In this document: positions 41,901 through 56,900 of the stretch, one piece after another
How positions within the stretch are numbered: position 1 is the first letter of the stretch
Layout: every line of letters starts with the position of its first letter
Source of the DNA: Aricia agestis
Lineage: Eukaryota > Arthropoda > Insecta > Lepidoptera > Lycaenidae
Length of the DNA: 64,000 nucleotides
Assembly (NCBI RefSeq): GCF_905147365.1
Contig: NC_056420.1
Span: 10,116,001-10,180,000 of the forward strand
Direction of reading: 5' to 3'
Notes under the pieces: generated by a model
The model's input: only the letters and a program-made list of their open reading frames with translations
The model's database searches: none
What the model was told of the DNA's origin: nothing
Translations under genes and position numbers: made by a program

Positions 41901-44900
41901 GTACCTATCTTTTCCCTTGTTGCGGCGTAATTTACTTTCCAATCGCCGTATTTTGCGGTGAATATGTTCGTATTCATTCTTATTATTCCTTTTCCTCATA
42001 TTATTCGGCGATTTACACTAATTATAACACTTTAAAACTGTAGAAATTAATTTTAAAAGATTAACGTGTTGACGATGTCGCACACGAAAAACGAATGAAG
42101 CCGAGCGGAGGTTCGGGATCGGTCGAGCTGTCAGTGAGTGAACGAGTACCTAGTTATTAAATCCTTTTAAATACTTATCTAAGGTCGTAAATCGGACTAC
42201 ATGGTTATTGTGAAGTCTCTCAGATGCAACATCGAAATAAAATTACAGATAGTCGTAATATTATATACATGATTTTCTTATGTCTGGTGCTGTGCACGAA
42301 CTTGATGAAAGACGGTTTATACAATAAATGAGGTCGAATTCAACATTTTTGTTTAGTATAATATTGAATTGAAACTGGAATTGGAGGAATTGTAACGTTA
42401 AAGATGAACCCAGATCTTATAAGCCACATATGTGCGATGGGAGTAATTATTTTTCACAAAATAAAAACATAAACAATAAATATCTTTAGTTGGTGGAAGT
42501 TGGAACCATGTAAAATGCTAAACACACGCCTACTCGTCTAGTACTTTTTATTTAAAGTTGGCACAACTCCGGAAAATGAATTCCGCTGTAAAAATAAATT
42601 AATAAATCCAATGCGCTACCAGGTTACACGTGTAACCCTTTATTTGGATGATTTTGCATAAATTTCGTATAGTGAGTAAACATGATAAATGATTTGTGTT
42701 CATTGGCTCTACTGTAAAAAGGAAATACGATGCGCAGAAAGGTCACGATCGAGGGTAGTAATGTTTTTAAGGAATAATAATATTATTATGTTTTTAATCA
42801 ACTAGTTGGTGCCTGAAACTCCGTTGCACAGGAATTCGTTTATCGCGCGGGAACCGTACATTTTTCCGGAATAAAAAGTACCCTATGTCCTTTCCTGAGA
42901 CTCAAACTATCTCCATACTAAATTGGTTCAGCGGTTTAAGCGTGAAGAGGATAGACAGACCTTGCATTAATAATATCAGCGTGTAAATTTATTAAATGAA
43001 ATGGAATGGAACCTTTGTAGCTGCCGTAACCATTTTTTATGATTTATTTCCCAAGAAAAATTCTGACATTATATTATTGTAGAGGCCATATTAATACGAC
43101 GATCATTTTTATTAATAGAAAAAGTCGCATACCTATATGAATTGTCGTTTTCTCCGTTTTTTGCGTCTGTATTCATACATCCTCACTGTCGTCTATGGCA
43201 ACGTTATCTTAGGAAACCAGGCCATTATTCATTATGAGTTTTGGCGCAAAACTCATCATATTAAAGGCACGATTCATTTAAAATTAAAATAACTGAGTGC
43301 ACTCAACATCAAACGGTGACCCAGAATGGCTGAATGAACATTGGACATCAACAGTCCTAGATTAACATTATCATAACTTACAAAGGGATTTCAAGGGTTT
43401 ATGCGAAGAGTGAGCTCTTAATATTGTATAATAAGGATATAATATGATTTAGATACCTCAAATGGAGCAGGAAAATGTTTTGTTTTGGTTTAACTATACT
43501 AAAATAATTGCTCGCTGAATATCTCCTTCTTAATAATCTTATTATGAATGCGAAAGTGCGGCAGTGTGTTTGTTGCCTATTCAAGCTTTAACTGGAGAAC
43601 CGATTTGTGCTTTAAAGATTTTAAATACCTACTCTTCAAAATGTGTAGCTTTGGCCTCGGAAAAAACTAGTTATTATCCTCTTACTTCTGAGCTTAAAAG
43701 CTTTAAGTGCCACTTCATACGCATTCATCACGGCATATTGTACTCAAACTCATCATTTGTTTATGAAAAAGTTAAAATGGTTTCACGCACCGTTGAAGGA
43801 GAAACTCAACATTCGCATATCCAGCGTAATTTTGATGCATTCAGTTGTAAAATGAGCCGTAATATAACGTGTTAAGGTTCTCCGGGGGGTCTGGAACAAC
43901 TGGATAGTTAAACGGGGCCATCTTTCGAGCTGTCGCGATGCCCCCCGTTCTAATTATACTTTTCTAAAGCCAGTTCTGCCCAAGCCACCGGTGTTCTACG
44001 GCTTTTATAGTTGACGAGTGAGTATCTATTTATATAACGCCTTAGTTTGAACCATTTTACCTCAGCAGTCAGCGATGATTTTGTTAGGAAAAAGCAGCTA
44101 ATCGATTATAGTCTCTTTAAAATTAGCGTTTTGTTGTAGAAATAATGTACTATTATAAAAGTTATGGTCTATTATTTTATTACATTTAAAATCAGCAAAA
44201 CATTTTTTAATCCCGACGCAAAAATAGGAGCATTATAAGGTTGAATAAAATTTTACGCAGCTATCAAAAAATATTTCTTTTCAATCTCCTAAGTTATAAA
44301 TTATTAATTTAACGACACAATCAAGCTATAAATAAGTACATTCATTTGAATAACGTGACGTTTAGCAAAAAATGTGAAACATCGTAAATTAGATGGTTGA
44401 ACATTGACGTACCATACCGGGGAAGTGCTGACTTTATCTAAAATGTAGGAAAATTACGTACACTTAAAACTCGTGTATCATTGACAACACTAAGTATTGC
44501 TAAAAAAATATGCTCAGAAATAATCTTAGAATTTACTACTTGCTTTTTTATACAGTTATAAATAGCCTATTTCTTTCACCATAGGCATTATCCGGAACTA
44601 AAATTGATCCAGATCTTTCAGAGCTACGATGCAAACCTTTCTTTATAAGCTTTCACTTTCATTATTATTTCTGTAATAATAATTGAAGCAATCGCTATTT
44701 GAGCAGCGTAGAGCAGTTTTTTGCAATGGGTTAAACAAGATAAACAACGCGTTCGTATATGAGACCTGATAGAAGATTCGTAAGATGGATGAAGAGAAGA
44801 TATGTTTGGGGTAGTAGAGGTAGAAATATTACACTCTTATAATAAAACCTCCTCCTTTTTGGAAGACGGTTAAAATGTGTGCTCACTCATGTTTCATTTT

Positions 44901-47900
44901 TACTTCTGCCGACGCTCCCGTAGTACAACCCTTTTCTTTTTTCTCTCTTCATTTCGAGGTCTCAATCTGGAACGTCGATGCGACTAAGTATGAATGACGT
45001 AATACGAAGGCCGCCTGTGAACCCTTTACAACCACTTTACAGCAATTATCACGCGATACCTTGATAATGTAGACCTGTTTATTCTTTTTATAACCTCAAA
45101 TATTATATTTTAGGGTGGGGAGTCTAAGTAGTTATAAGTTGATACAAACGGCGCTTTATCAATACACTCATTATAACAGATCATTGTTTGTTTATTATCC
45201 ATACTAATATTGTAAACGCAAAAGTGTGTCTGTCTATCTGTTACTAAGAGGCATCAGACTGACAGACAGAATGCCCAAACCGCTGAACTGATTCTGCTGT
45301 TAATTAGCTTAGAGATACTTTGAGTTTTGGGAAAGGACATAGAATACTTTTGTCTCGGTAAAATGTACGGTTCCAGAGCGACTCACGAATTCTTGCGCAA
45401 CGGAGTTGCGGGCGTCTACTAGTTTTTAATATAATGTCATAGAATCATGGGAATTTTCGAGGAAAAAATAGCCGATTATGTAAATCCAAAGTGTAAACTA
45501 CTAGATGACGCCCGCGACTCCGTTGCGCCAAAATTCGTTTATCGCGCGGGAACCGTACATATTCCGGGATAAAAAGTTTCCTATGTCCTTTCCCGGGACT
45601 CAAAGTATTTCCATGCCAAATTTCAGCAAAATCTGTTCAGCGGTTTGAGCGTGAAGAAGTAACAGACAGACAGACAGACAGACAGACACACTTTCGCATA
45701 TATACTTTTCTCAAAAGATTTTAAACAGTAGGCAAATGCCACTAAATTCACTTCACTGCACTACACTGCCTACGCCGTAGCAGGTTCTACGAAAATTGAT
45801 TTTGATGAACGATAGTCCCGTCGTTGTCACTCAAACACACAAAACATGAAATCACATTTGTTAACCTAAATCAAAGACAAAGAATATCGAATAATTCTCA
45901 AACAACGATATCGGGAGTTGAGCCCTTTTGTATTTTAACGAGGACGGAAAAACCACTTACAGCCTCGCAATTATGAACATAAAAGGTCGTAGACTTCCCT
46001 TTTGTGTTTCAGGATAATGGTAACAGATATGCCACACAAATTGTGGGCTTAGCACGAACTCTTGATGGATGCGTATTCGTAACATTGCATCGACGGAAAT
46101 AATTGCTATTAAAATGATGACAGCGCGGCGCCTAGTCATGTTGGCTAAATATATTTTACTACCGTGTAACTGACGACGAAACAATATGTTCAATGTTCAT
46201 GTTATAAAATATGTCATTTTAAAAGTAAGAAGATATAATTATTGTGAAGCGTAACAAAACGTTTTATAACAAAGAAATGTGACATATATTTTTATTTGCG
46301 TATAATAATTCTTATTGTTAACCTAAGTTGTTTTGTAGATATATTATGTATCTCTTTTACAAGAAGAATTCAATTTAAAATCCTTGTTAAGGTTTTAATA
46401 CGAATACGTAGTAAGAATTGTTGATGCTTGTCTTTTGTCTGGTTTTACTGGCACGTGTCGTTGTTAAAAACCACAACGGTGAGGTTGTTGTTATAATTAG
46501 TAATTAATTTCAGTATATTTTGCCGCTGTATTGTTTGCATTTCATGGTGTTTATGTTTTAATAAGTGTACCTTTTAGTTATTACTAGTAATCAACTATGC
46601 TCTTAAAGTTTTCGTGTACGTTAACGCTTTACGTTTAATTAATCACTAGCTATTTGACCGAGCTTTGCTCGGTATTCGATAAAACACGAATAAAATGACA
46701 TTTTCTAAAAATGATTCCTAGCTAGATCGATTTATCGTCCCCGAAACCCCCAATATACTAAATTTCATGAAAATCGTTGGAACCAATTCCAAGATTTCAA
46801 ATATACATTTACATATATACAAGAATTGCTCGTTTAAAGATATAAGAGTACCTGGATGACCGAGCTTTGCTCGGTATAGCAAACACTCATTGACTTCGTG
46901 TTACTTAACAACGCCATCTGCTGGAATAGCTTTAGCTGTTGTTGTGTCGTTAAAGCAATTAGTTGCTCACAAAATAGTATTATTTTTCGCCAATAGATGT
47001 CAGGAAGAGTAACATTTTTCAGTTTATCGATTATCGATAAAACACGAATAAAAAGACATTTTCTAAAAATGATTCCTAGCTAGATCGATTTATCGCCCCC
47101 GAAACCCCCTATATACTAAATTCATGAAAATCGTTGGAGCCGATTCCGAGATTCCAATTATATATATAATTAAAGATATAAGATTAAGTCGATTTTGATT
47201 AAATTTGACATGGAAATATTTTCAAACTTGAAAAAGGGCATAGGTTAGTTTTATCCCGGAAAACATTTTATTAGCTATATTTTTTCGTGTTCAGAGACCG
47301 GGTAGTATGTAGAAGTTTATATATTCGGGTTATAGTTTCTAAATTTCTAAATATATAATATAACTCAAAGGTGACTGACTGACTGACATAGTGATAGGCT
47401 GATATTTGGCATGCAGATGGATGTTATGACGTAGGCATCCGCTAAGAAAGGATTTTGATAAATTCCACCCCTAAGGGGATATAATAGGGGATAAAAGATT
47501 GTGCATAATACTACTTGTTAACGCGAGCGAAGCCGCGGACAAAAACATAGTTACTCAAACATTCCCTCTATACAAAACATGTAACATGTATTACGCTCAA
47601 TAAAAGTTTCCATTATTGTATAATTTAATTCTGTCGTTCACGAGAGCCAAAGTTGGAATTGGAACTGTGAACTTTGAACTGCAGCGGGCACCTGCAAATA
47701 GATTCGTTCTAATAATAGACGGATACGACGTACAGATAACACAAAACGATTTTTATTTTGATGAAATTTGTCACAGATTATGTGGAAGAGCCCAGGGATA
47801 TTCATTAATAAATCAATGTTTGACATATATTTCATAATCCTTTTTTATTTTAGATCGGTCAATAGAAAGGGACTGGTACTGACGGGTCATAAGATAAAAA

Positions 47901-50900
47901 TTTACCTTCTCGGTGACCAGACTCTACCTAAACTATCATTGTAATGAAGGCCAAACAGTCGCTTAGAGTATTTTGTTCGGTCAGACTAATCGCAGACCAA
48001 CTTAACCGGACTTGTTTTATGAAATTCTAGTGAACGATTTCTGGCAAAAGATTTTTTTTTCCTTTTCTTTTTGTAACTATATTTAATTTAGTATTTAGTT
48101 GACACAACTCTTTTATTTTGTTATGTGCATGTTGTGTTCACTTCCTAGAGAGATACATTCCCTAGTGTTAGTCATTTTTATACTCTATTATTTATAACTG
48201 CATGTATTGTGAATTGTATCTTGTTTTGTGAACCTAATTAAAAGAAAAAAGAAAAAGAGCTTGTCGGGCTTGAACTGACTCGTTCCACTACTAGTGGATA
48301 TAAATGGAAAATTATATACTGTAGCGAGACTAAGGCTTCATTTAAAGTAAAGGCAAGTAAACTCAGTCAATTATTGTTAAGTTCGGGCAAAACAAAAAAA
48401 TGCTGTAAAATTAAGTAGGTCAGCTGTACTAAAATTAAATTTATGAATGCAATTTCTCTGTAATTCTAGAATGTTATGGAAAGGAATGCGCCTTGATTGT
48501 TGCTTGCAGTATGAGAAATGTAAGGTGGAGTTATGGTTAAGTATTAAAGTAGCCATTAATCGTTGAAAGCGTTCAAGGAAAACCCCATAAGCTAACACCC
48601 TACAAATTACCTACGGTTGAACCAAAGGTAGATTATTTGTTGACATTCCAAGAAAAAAAAATTGCTTATTGTGGTCTCTTGACGATTTCTATAGAAAGAT
48701 GTATTGAGATGTATCGAGATGTATCGTGCTATAATATACATCTTTACATTACCTGCTCTGTGTGTGACAAGTTTTGTTGTGAAATGTGCGTATTTGTTTA
48801 TGTATTTTGATTTTCAAAATATGTATTGGAAGAAAATTCTTTTAAATAAGCTTTGCCTGGCCATTCCAGCAATAGCTGCTGATTGGAATAAATTTTGTAC
48901 ATAAATAAATTAAGATCCGGGGCAGGATGTACTAGTTATTATAATAAACTACCTCAATATATTATTATGTGGTAGTTACTTGTCAAAGTGTAAAATTTTA
49001 CTCGTCTTTACTAAAAGTAATAAAGCAGAAGTAGAAAAGTACTATCAGAGAAATTGATTATTGGCTGAAAACGGGCCTACGTAATTTGGTCGTGTTATGT
49101 CAAGCCCAGCTTATGAATCACGACTAAGGGTTGATTCAGACCGCGACGCGACGCGTAGATTTTTCATTTACATTTACATTTCTAAATGTATTATATATGG
49201 ACTTGACAGATTCGCAAAACGCAATTGAAATCTGTCAAATCTCTACAAATTGATGCCGCGCCGCGTCTCGCCGCGCCTCGCTTCGCCTCGTCCGAGCTGA
49301 GCGACAACTGCAGACGACGTGTCATCGCGACACTTCTGGTTTGTATGTATTTCTATGAAAAACCTTGCGCAGCTTATTCATAGAAACACATAGAAACCTG
49401 TAGTGTAGCGACACTTATTCATAGAAATACATAGAAAAATGTAGTGTCGCGACGACACGTCGTCTGCTGCCGCTTCATGTAGCCGGTTTCCAATTTGTAC
49501 CTTAAAATTCATTTAATGTACATGGGCAACTAAAGTAGATCCGCCAAGAATCTCTGATGGTACGAGTACAATAGGTAATGTACTATTTTTTTTTTATGAA
49601 ATAAGGGGGCAATCGAGCAAACGGGTCACCTGATGGAAAGCAACTTCCGTCGCCCATGGACACTCGCAGCATCATAAGAGCTGCAGGTGCGTTGCCGGCC
49701 TTTTAAGAGGGAATAGGGTAATAGGGAAGGGTAGGGAAGGGAATAGGGGAGGGTAGGGAAGGGAATAGGGGAGCCGGCCCATTCGTGCCGAAGCATAGCT
49801 CTCCCACGTATCCCACTATAGTTAGGTAGTTAGGTAAGTTCCGCAGCTCAAGTTATTTGTATCTATGTGATTTTAGGGGACCCTCATCTCAGTCGTTGGA
49901 CAATGGGAAAACAAATCCCGGAGTCACAATAGCCCCGGCAAGGTATTTCCTGCCTCCTGCCATCGATTACTCAGGAACAAAGCACTTTTTTAATCCATTA
50001 ATTATATTTTGCAGGACCGTGACAGTATAAAGTATTAAAAAATCAGAATATTAAGAAACAAATTTTGTTAAAAAAATTATATAGTGTAATATTTTAAAAC
50101 ATTTGAATTATGTTAACTTAATCTTGTTATTGGATAAAATATACTTACTTACTATTTACTAGTTATTTAGTAGTAACTGTCCATGAAAATTAATGAAGGT
50201 CTATTAATTAAACTATTTTGTTTAATAATATTATGAAACAATTAAAATGATGTATAACGCACATAACTTCATAATATTATGCCGATCAATTTATAAAGCT
50301 TTCTAATAACTATAAATTATAATTTCAAATTTTAAAAGTCCATAAAAACTTTTTAATTAGATATTGCTCTACTTTGAACTCGGCGACATGACTTCCACGT
50401 ACAATTTCCTATTGTAACGCTATTTTTAATGAAGGCCAACATTTCCAACATAATTTAAAATTCTAGAATAATTACAGGCTCGACGTAAATAACTTCTTAT
50501 TTATGTGTTTGTGTTTGAATTTTTAATTAAAATAACAACTACCTTAGGTGCCAATTATAACACGATACGTTTTCCGTCGCCTATTTTATTTTACACTCTC
50601 TATAAAACGTTAGTCACGACTTCATTCAAGAAGAAAATCAAATGTTTCCCTTAGGAACTCTTTTGCTAAATTCATTTAAGTTCACGCAGCGATTTTCCTT
50701 CAAATAAAGTTAAACATTACCAAACTTTGCCATTTATTCCTCGTAGTTTTCAGTCACATTTTATATAGTAAAGCACAATATTTAAAATTCTTATATTATG
50801 GACCATTTGCCTGCTACAATCATATTGCCGAGAACGAGAGTTCTATTTTATCGTAAGGACCAATATTCATTGAAACTTAAAAAAATGCGTGATTTTTATA

Positions 50901-53900
50901 CTTCGCTAATAGTAAACTTTTGTACTTTATTCTTAAAAACTTTTTATGTTTAAGTGGCCAAGACGATTTTAATAAGTCTGCCATTGTCTGCTTTTACAAG
51001 CGTTATTATTCTTAGTACCGAGTCTGATTTTTTTGCTGTACGAAAGACTTTATTAGCTAGCTTGGAACGGCCACCATAGAAAGGGTTTCTTTCTATAAAA
51101 GAATGGTCAAAAAGACAGATGGAAAGGAAACCTGTCACATTGTCTGTAAAATCTATTACTTTATTCTTTCACAACACCATCCACCAGCATACTGGCTTGG
51201 ATGAAAGAGCCAACAACATAACATGTTGGCTTTGATCATGAGCAATAAGATGAAGCAAACATTTTTTGCTTTATCTTACGATACCTATTGCGTTGACTGC
51301 TTTTTACCGGTGCCATAGTTTTAATCGCATGTGGATTTATCGTGAAGTACACGCAATTAAAAAAAGTGTTACGCAGCAAAATCCGTAAGCGCACAAATTA
51401 TGAACAATATACACCACATAGCGTAATCTTGAAATCAGACTTTCTACCATATCAATATTTCGACCAAAGTTCAACGTCCGCTTTAGTGTTCTAGCCTTTA
51501 ATCTAGATCTAGTAATCCTAATAGAAGTGATATAGAATTAGCGGAAGCTGATAGCTTATTAGTACTGATGAGAAAATATATTGAATTGAGAGAATTGGGT
51601 CAGCGTAGGCCATAACTATTTAGGTTAAGTCTCTCCGTAATGCTTCAACAAGTGAACAGTTAATTGCTGACATTATAAACAGCGATTGAAATGTGTAATG
51701 GCTGTTTTATTTCCTTCCAATCCAGTTATGCAATCCAGCATTGGATTGCTGCTGGCGTAATGTAAACGGACGCTGGAATTGACGTGGGAGAGCCATGCTG
51801 TGGCACGAATGAGCCGGCTCGACCGGAGAAATACCACGGGCTCACAGAAAACCGGCGTGAAACAGCGCTTGCGCTGTGCTTCGCCGAGCGAGTGTGTTCA
51901 ATTCTCTACCCATTTCCCTTCCCTACCCTCTCCTATATCCTTCCCTACCCTCCCCTATACCCTTCCCTACCCCCTATTACCCTATTCCCTCTTAAAAGGC
52001 CTGCAACGCACCTGCAGCTCTACTGATGCTGCGAGTGTCCATGGGCGACGGAAGTTGCTTTCCATCAGTGACCCGTTTGCTCGTTTGCCCCCTTATTTCA
52101 TAAAAAAAGAATAGACTGAAATGCATTTCAGTGCGTTCCAGTGCCCGTTTACTTTATTCCTGTAGCAATCCAACACTGGGTTGGCATCTTAATGTAAATC
52201 GACCGTTATATAGTATATATGTCGCAGGCGGTTTGTATATTTAGCCGTATTACATTACGGCTAGCCGTTTTAAAAAACGGCGCCGTTTTGTAATGCGACG
52301 TGTCGACGTTTAGCCGGATTGTAATTGCGATACGTTCTTCAATGAGGCGGGCCACGTTTAGCCGCATCGTACTCCTACGTAAGTTATAGGGTGACCATGA
52401 TTGCAAAATAAAACAATATATATTGCAAAATAAAACAATATATATATAAAACAATATAGCTTTTGTATGTGTGTATTACAAACAATCCACAATAATTGAG
52501 CATTCGTGTCCTAACCCACAAAGTTTTCTGTTGTTAAATTTTGATTACAGTCTTGTTCTAAATCACCTAAAGAATATAACTACATACATTCATAACTCAA
52601 CACGTAATTTTTGTGGGTTATAATATTTTATTTTATTTTATTCAGAAAACTTACAGCTTTTCAAAAATTTCACTAAGAGTACAATTATTATAGAAACATA
52701 AAGCCATTTATAAAGTTTTCACATATAAGTAACAAAAAAAAGAAAAAAATATTAGTACACGAATGCTTAACAGCGTCGAATTTGTTTATTAAGAAGTAAT
52801 AAGTACATGGAACATTATTGATATGAAAGTAAACATTTGCGCTATAACTTTCAGATGCTGAAGGCACCGGGGGCGCCGACCTTCAACGCAAGTTGGACCT
52901 GCTCAATGGCGCCCTTGATGCCGAGCGCGCTGAGCAGGCTCGCCGGCAGCTACAGTACGTCGCCCACTGTGAGTACCACTACTAATACTACTAAGTACGA
53001 CTACTACTATACCTACTTACTATACCTACTTACTATACTATACTATACAGTCTGTAATAAAACTTAGTGATAATTTTTTAGGCTGTGTACTGTGTATGTG
53101 TTCCTTGTAGAGACTGTGGAAGTGGTAGCGCAGAAAGACCAAATTTTTTTTTCACTTTTGTATGTGAAAACTCGTGACGCTTGGGGCACTTGCCCATACA
53201 AAAGTGGTATTAAAACTAATATTATGCAATTGTCACTAACTTCCAGCTGGTTACTCAGAAGACTCAGATTACACTTCAGACCTCAACTACCCGGTCGGCC
53301 AGCACGCCAATTGCAGCGCGTCGCAGTTCCGCAGCGCTGCGCATCAGATGCACACACCGCAGGTGAGTGTCGTGACACTGTCACTCTGATGACTGCTTCA
53401 CGATATAGCTGCCATCACTGACCTCTATAATACACTGGACAGGCTATGCCGTACAAAATGACAGCTATTTTTTGTGCTGATTTGAAGCGCCGCGTACTGT
53501 GAACTAATTACATAGAAAATGACAACCGCCATTTGCAAAATAGTAGTTCCAAGTACACTCATTACTGCTTTCACATAGCAGTCAGCGCCAATATGGCGAC
53601 TTTCAAATAGGAACATTAATTTATTGATAGCGATCGCCTGTCCAGTGTATTATAGAGGTCAGTGGCTGCCATATATCCCGATATAGCTTATAATATGTCA
53701 AGATTTTACTGTATGACATTAGACATACATCTGTTTGACAAGAGAATTGACACGAGAGATCCTACGGCCTACGGCAAGTGGCAACATTTAAAAGGGTAGG
53801 TATTTGAACAAGAACTTTGTTTTTCGTTTGGGGATTTTTTTTATGAAATAAGGATGCAAACGAACAAACGGGTCACCTGATGGAAAGCAACTGCCGTCGC

Positions 53901-56900
53901 CCATGGACACTCGCAGCATCAGAAGAGCTGCAAGTGCGTTGCTGGCCTTTTAAGAGGGAATAGGGTAATAGGGGAGGGTAGGGAAGGGGATAGGGGAGGG
54001 TAGGGAAGGGAATAGGGTAGGAGATTGGGCTTTCGGTAAACTCACTCACTCGGCGAAACACAGCAGTCTGCGCAAGCGCTGTTTCACGCCGGTTTTCTGT
54101 GAGAACGTGGTATTTCTCCGGTCGGGCCGGCCCATTCGTGCCGAAGCATGGCTCTCCCACGTATAATATAGGGATATACTAAGAATGTCATTTAGCAACA
54201 TCCGGTGGAATATTAAATATCGAAAGTCCTCAATGTTAGTCGTGATCTGTCTGTCTGGGTTTGACATACAGCGACCATATATTTTTTTTATGAAATAAGG
54301 GGGCAAACGAGCATACGGGTCACTTGATGGAAAGCAACTACCGTACCCATGGGCACTCGCAACATCAGAAGAGCTGCCGGCCTTTTAAGAGGGAATACGC
54401 TCTCTTCTTGAAGGTTCACAGGTCGTATAGGTCCGGAAATACTGCTGGTGACAGTCCGTTCCAGAGTTTTACAGTCCATCATCTACTTTTGAATAAAAAA
54501 AAACTCATAATATAATTTTCTTGTATAATTTCAGCGGTCGTTAGAAGCATCTCGTGAGAACTCGTACGAAAGGGAAGAATATCACATGCACGGCGACACG
54601 GATCCACTTTACTACAATAGCCAGCCTAGAACAAATAGGTAAGTTTATAAACAAACAAATGGCCTACTGAAATCCCTTCTAACTCCCGTTTATCCAGAGA
54701 AAGTCTAAATGAATTAACATGTTTTGATTGCCAAGTTCATTAGTAATGACATGACCCATACAAAAATACATTTTATACCTATTTTTGCTCTATAATGGTA
54801 CGGAACCTTTCGTGCGGGAGTCCAACTCGCACTTGGCCGATTTTTACATACTAAATGCTATAAATATAATGTTTCAGGATAGAAACATGGTCGCAGATGC
54901 ACGCGCAGGCGAGCGTGGAGTCGGCGATATCCTGGCGGACGGCGGCGGACTGGCAGTCCGGAGGTAAACATAAATTAATATTATAAGCTTTTTAATACTC
55001 ATCCTACATCGCGCTATCGATGTTTTCAAAGTACGGTGATATAAATACGATAGCTAAAACTAACATAGATAGGGGTTCAGCTTAACCGTACCTATTCGCT
55101 CGTCCAGAAGGTCTTCCTTTAGGCCTTGCTCAAGAAAGATATAATTATCTAGTGTCTCGCTAGATATGTTGTCTATTCCCGATACATGGAAATAGTGTGC
55201 AACAGCCTAAGCTTTTTATGCATTGAAGTTACAGCATTGTGATGTGAGCTGTATGTTCTCTGAGTCTTTTTTAACTCATACTGCTTGGTCAAAGAGTTAC
55301 TTAAGGGACTCGCCGCCTACAACTTGAAAAATCGTGTAAAATTTTACGTGACTGTGAAGGGTCATAATATTTTAAATCCTTATAAAATACGCTACAGAAG
55401 AGCAGCGGCGGCCGAGCTTGGAGCGGCAGAACACGCTGTACGATGACAGTATAGGCTACGGGTACGACCCGTACACCACCAGCACGCATATTAGGTATGT
55501 GTTAACCATATAGTCATGTTAGATATTATACTATCTGAGAAGTTCATTCATATGCATATAGGTAGCGGACCTACGTAACTTGGACCTTGGTCGCATTAGG
55601 GTTGATTCAGACCGCAACGCGACTCGTAGATCTTTTTCTTTTTTTTTTCATATAATGGCACTTCGGCTATAACCATGGCCAGTGTCGAGTATAATATTAT
55701 GGCGGGAAAACAATATGCTTTATACAATTTTTTCTATATTATCGTCAGGTCAGTCAGGTCTAAAGTCTAGTCAAAGTCTAAGTATAAAGTCAATACAGTC
55801 AAGAAGTCAAGTCGGTCGATTCAGTAAAGTGGTAAGACGCTTTACTGAAACTTTTGATGGAGTTTTGGAGGGAACACAAAAGAGCACGTTTCTGGTTATT
55901 ACATCACTTTCCTACACTTGTGCACGATAACGAATATTTAATGGTTAATATCCTACCAATATTACACATTAAAAACCCAGATAACACAATTTTAGGAAAA
56001 TAATATAAAAACACAACATCACTCTTTCACTTTCTTCCAAAAACCTTCTTCTTCTTTTGGCGTAAGCCTCCCCATTTAGGAGTTGCCAGCGTCAGAGTTG
56101 AGGCGAAAAATGGTAGGTGCATTTCTAAATTTGTATGGATTTGACAGATTCGCAAGACGTCTGACGCAATTGAAATCTGTCAAATCCATACAAATTTAGA
56201 AATGCATCTACGCGTCACGTTGCGGTCTGAATTGACCCTTACGTTAAACACAGCTGACAGATCACGACTAACATTGAATTGACATAATTCAATCAAATGA
56301 CATAGTTCCGTAAACTGCCTATGAATGAATTTCTTCGGTAGTACGTATCAGTGATAATATTTTAGTCAATCAATATGTTAAAACCAGCTGAGAGTTTTTT
56401 TAAGCATAACACTATGCTAATTGAATAAGTGGTACTACTGTAATCTGTATTGATTTTTTTTTTTATAATAATAATAATAAAATTTATTTAAATAAAATAG
56501 GTTTTACATGAGTTTTACATATATGGAAAACACAATCAAAACATCACTCAGTAAGTAGCGTTGGGAGCTGTACTAGTATAAACTGTGACACAGCTCCCAG
56601 CGACTTCCACTCTGGAACCATCGTATACAATATCCAATTAATTCAAGTTTTATTTATTACAATGCTTATATTATAAAGAATTAGTTATATTATTATTGCT
56701 CTCTGTGTAAGCCGTACAACTACATAACATATATTATTGCTATATTTTGAGCAAGTCATACCACTTTATTTATTGCTATTTAAGTTTAAATACATTCTAT
56801 AAATTAAAACACTAATTTCCAATTCCAGGGACCACCCGCACATAACCTCTCAGCCGAGTTACGAGGAGTACTATGACTCGAGCTGCTACCCATACCCGTA

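Larger units (their letters stand above)
38590..42245 (-). mobile_element. DIRS-type (tyrosine recombinase) retrotransposon, degenerate, inverted terminal repeats
   Basis: Inverted ends of about 46 bp: ttttatttcgatgttgcatc at 38590 and its complement ending at 42245. Minus-strand order is Gag-like (41690-41000), RT (about 40920-40700), RNase H (40268-39800), tyrosine recombinase (39715-38753). No protease or integrase is visible and there is no obvious target duplication, as expected for DIRS elements. Each part has stops or frameshifts, and some of the RT is missing. Confidence 0.85.

Noticed and set aside
43564..43875. 103-aa ORF as a possible intronic gene
   Set aside because: No domain, no conserved motif, no promoter or polyadenylation context; consistent with chance in a 31-kb intron.
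54785..54967. 60-aa ORF overlapping e8
   Set aside because: Wrong frame for unc-13; the frame that fits both neighbours reads IETWSQMHAQ.
55682..55930. 82-aa ORF in intron e9-e10
   Set aside because: Located in the foreign insert within MITE G; Ser-rich read-through of gtcaagtctaa-type words, no motif.
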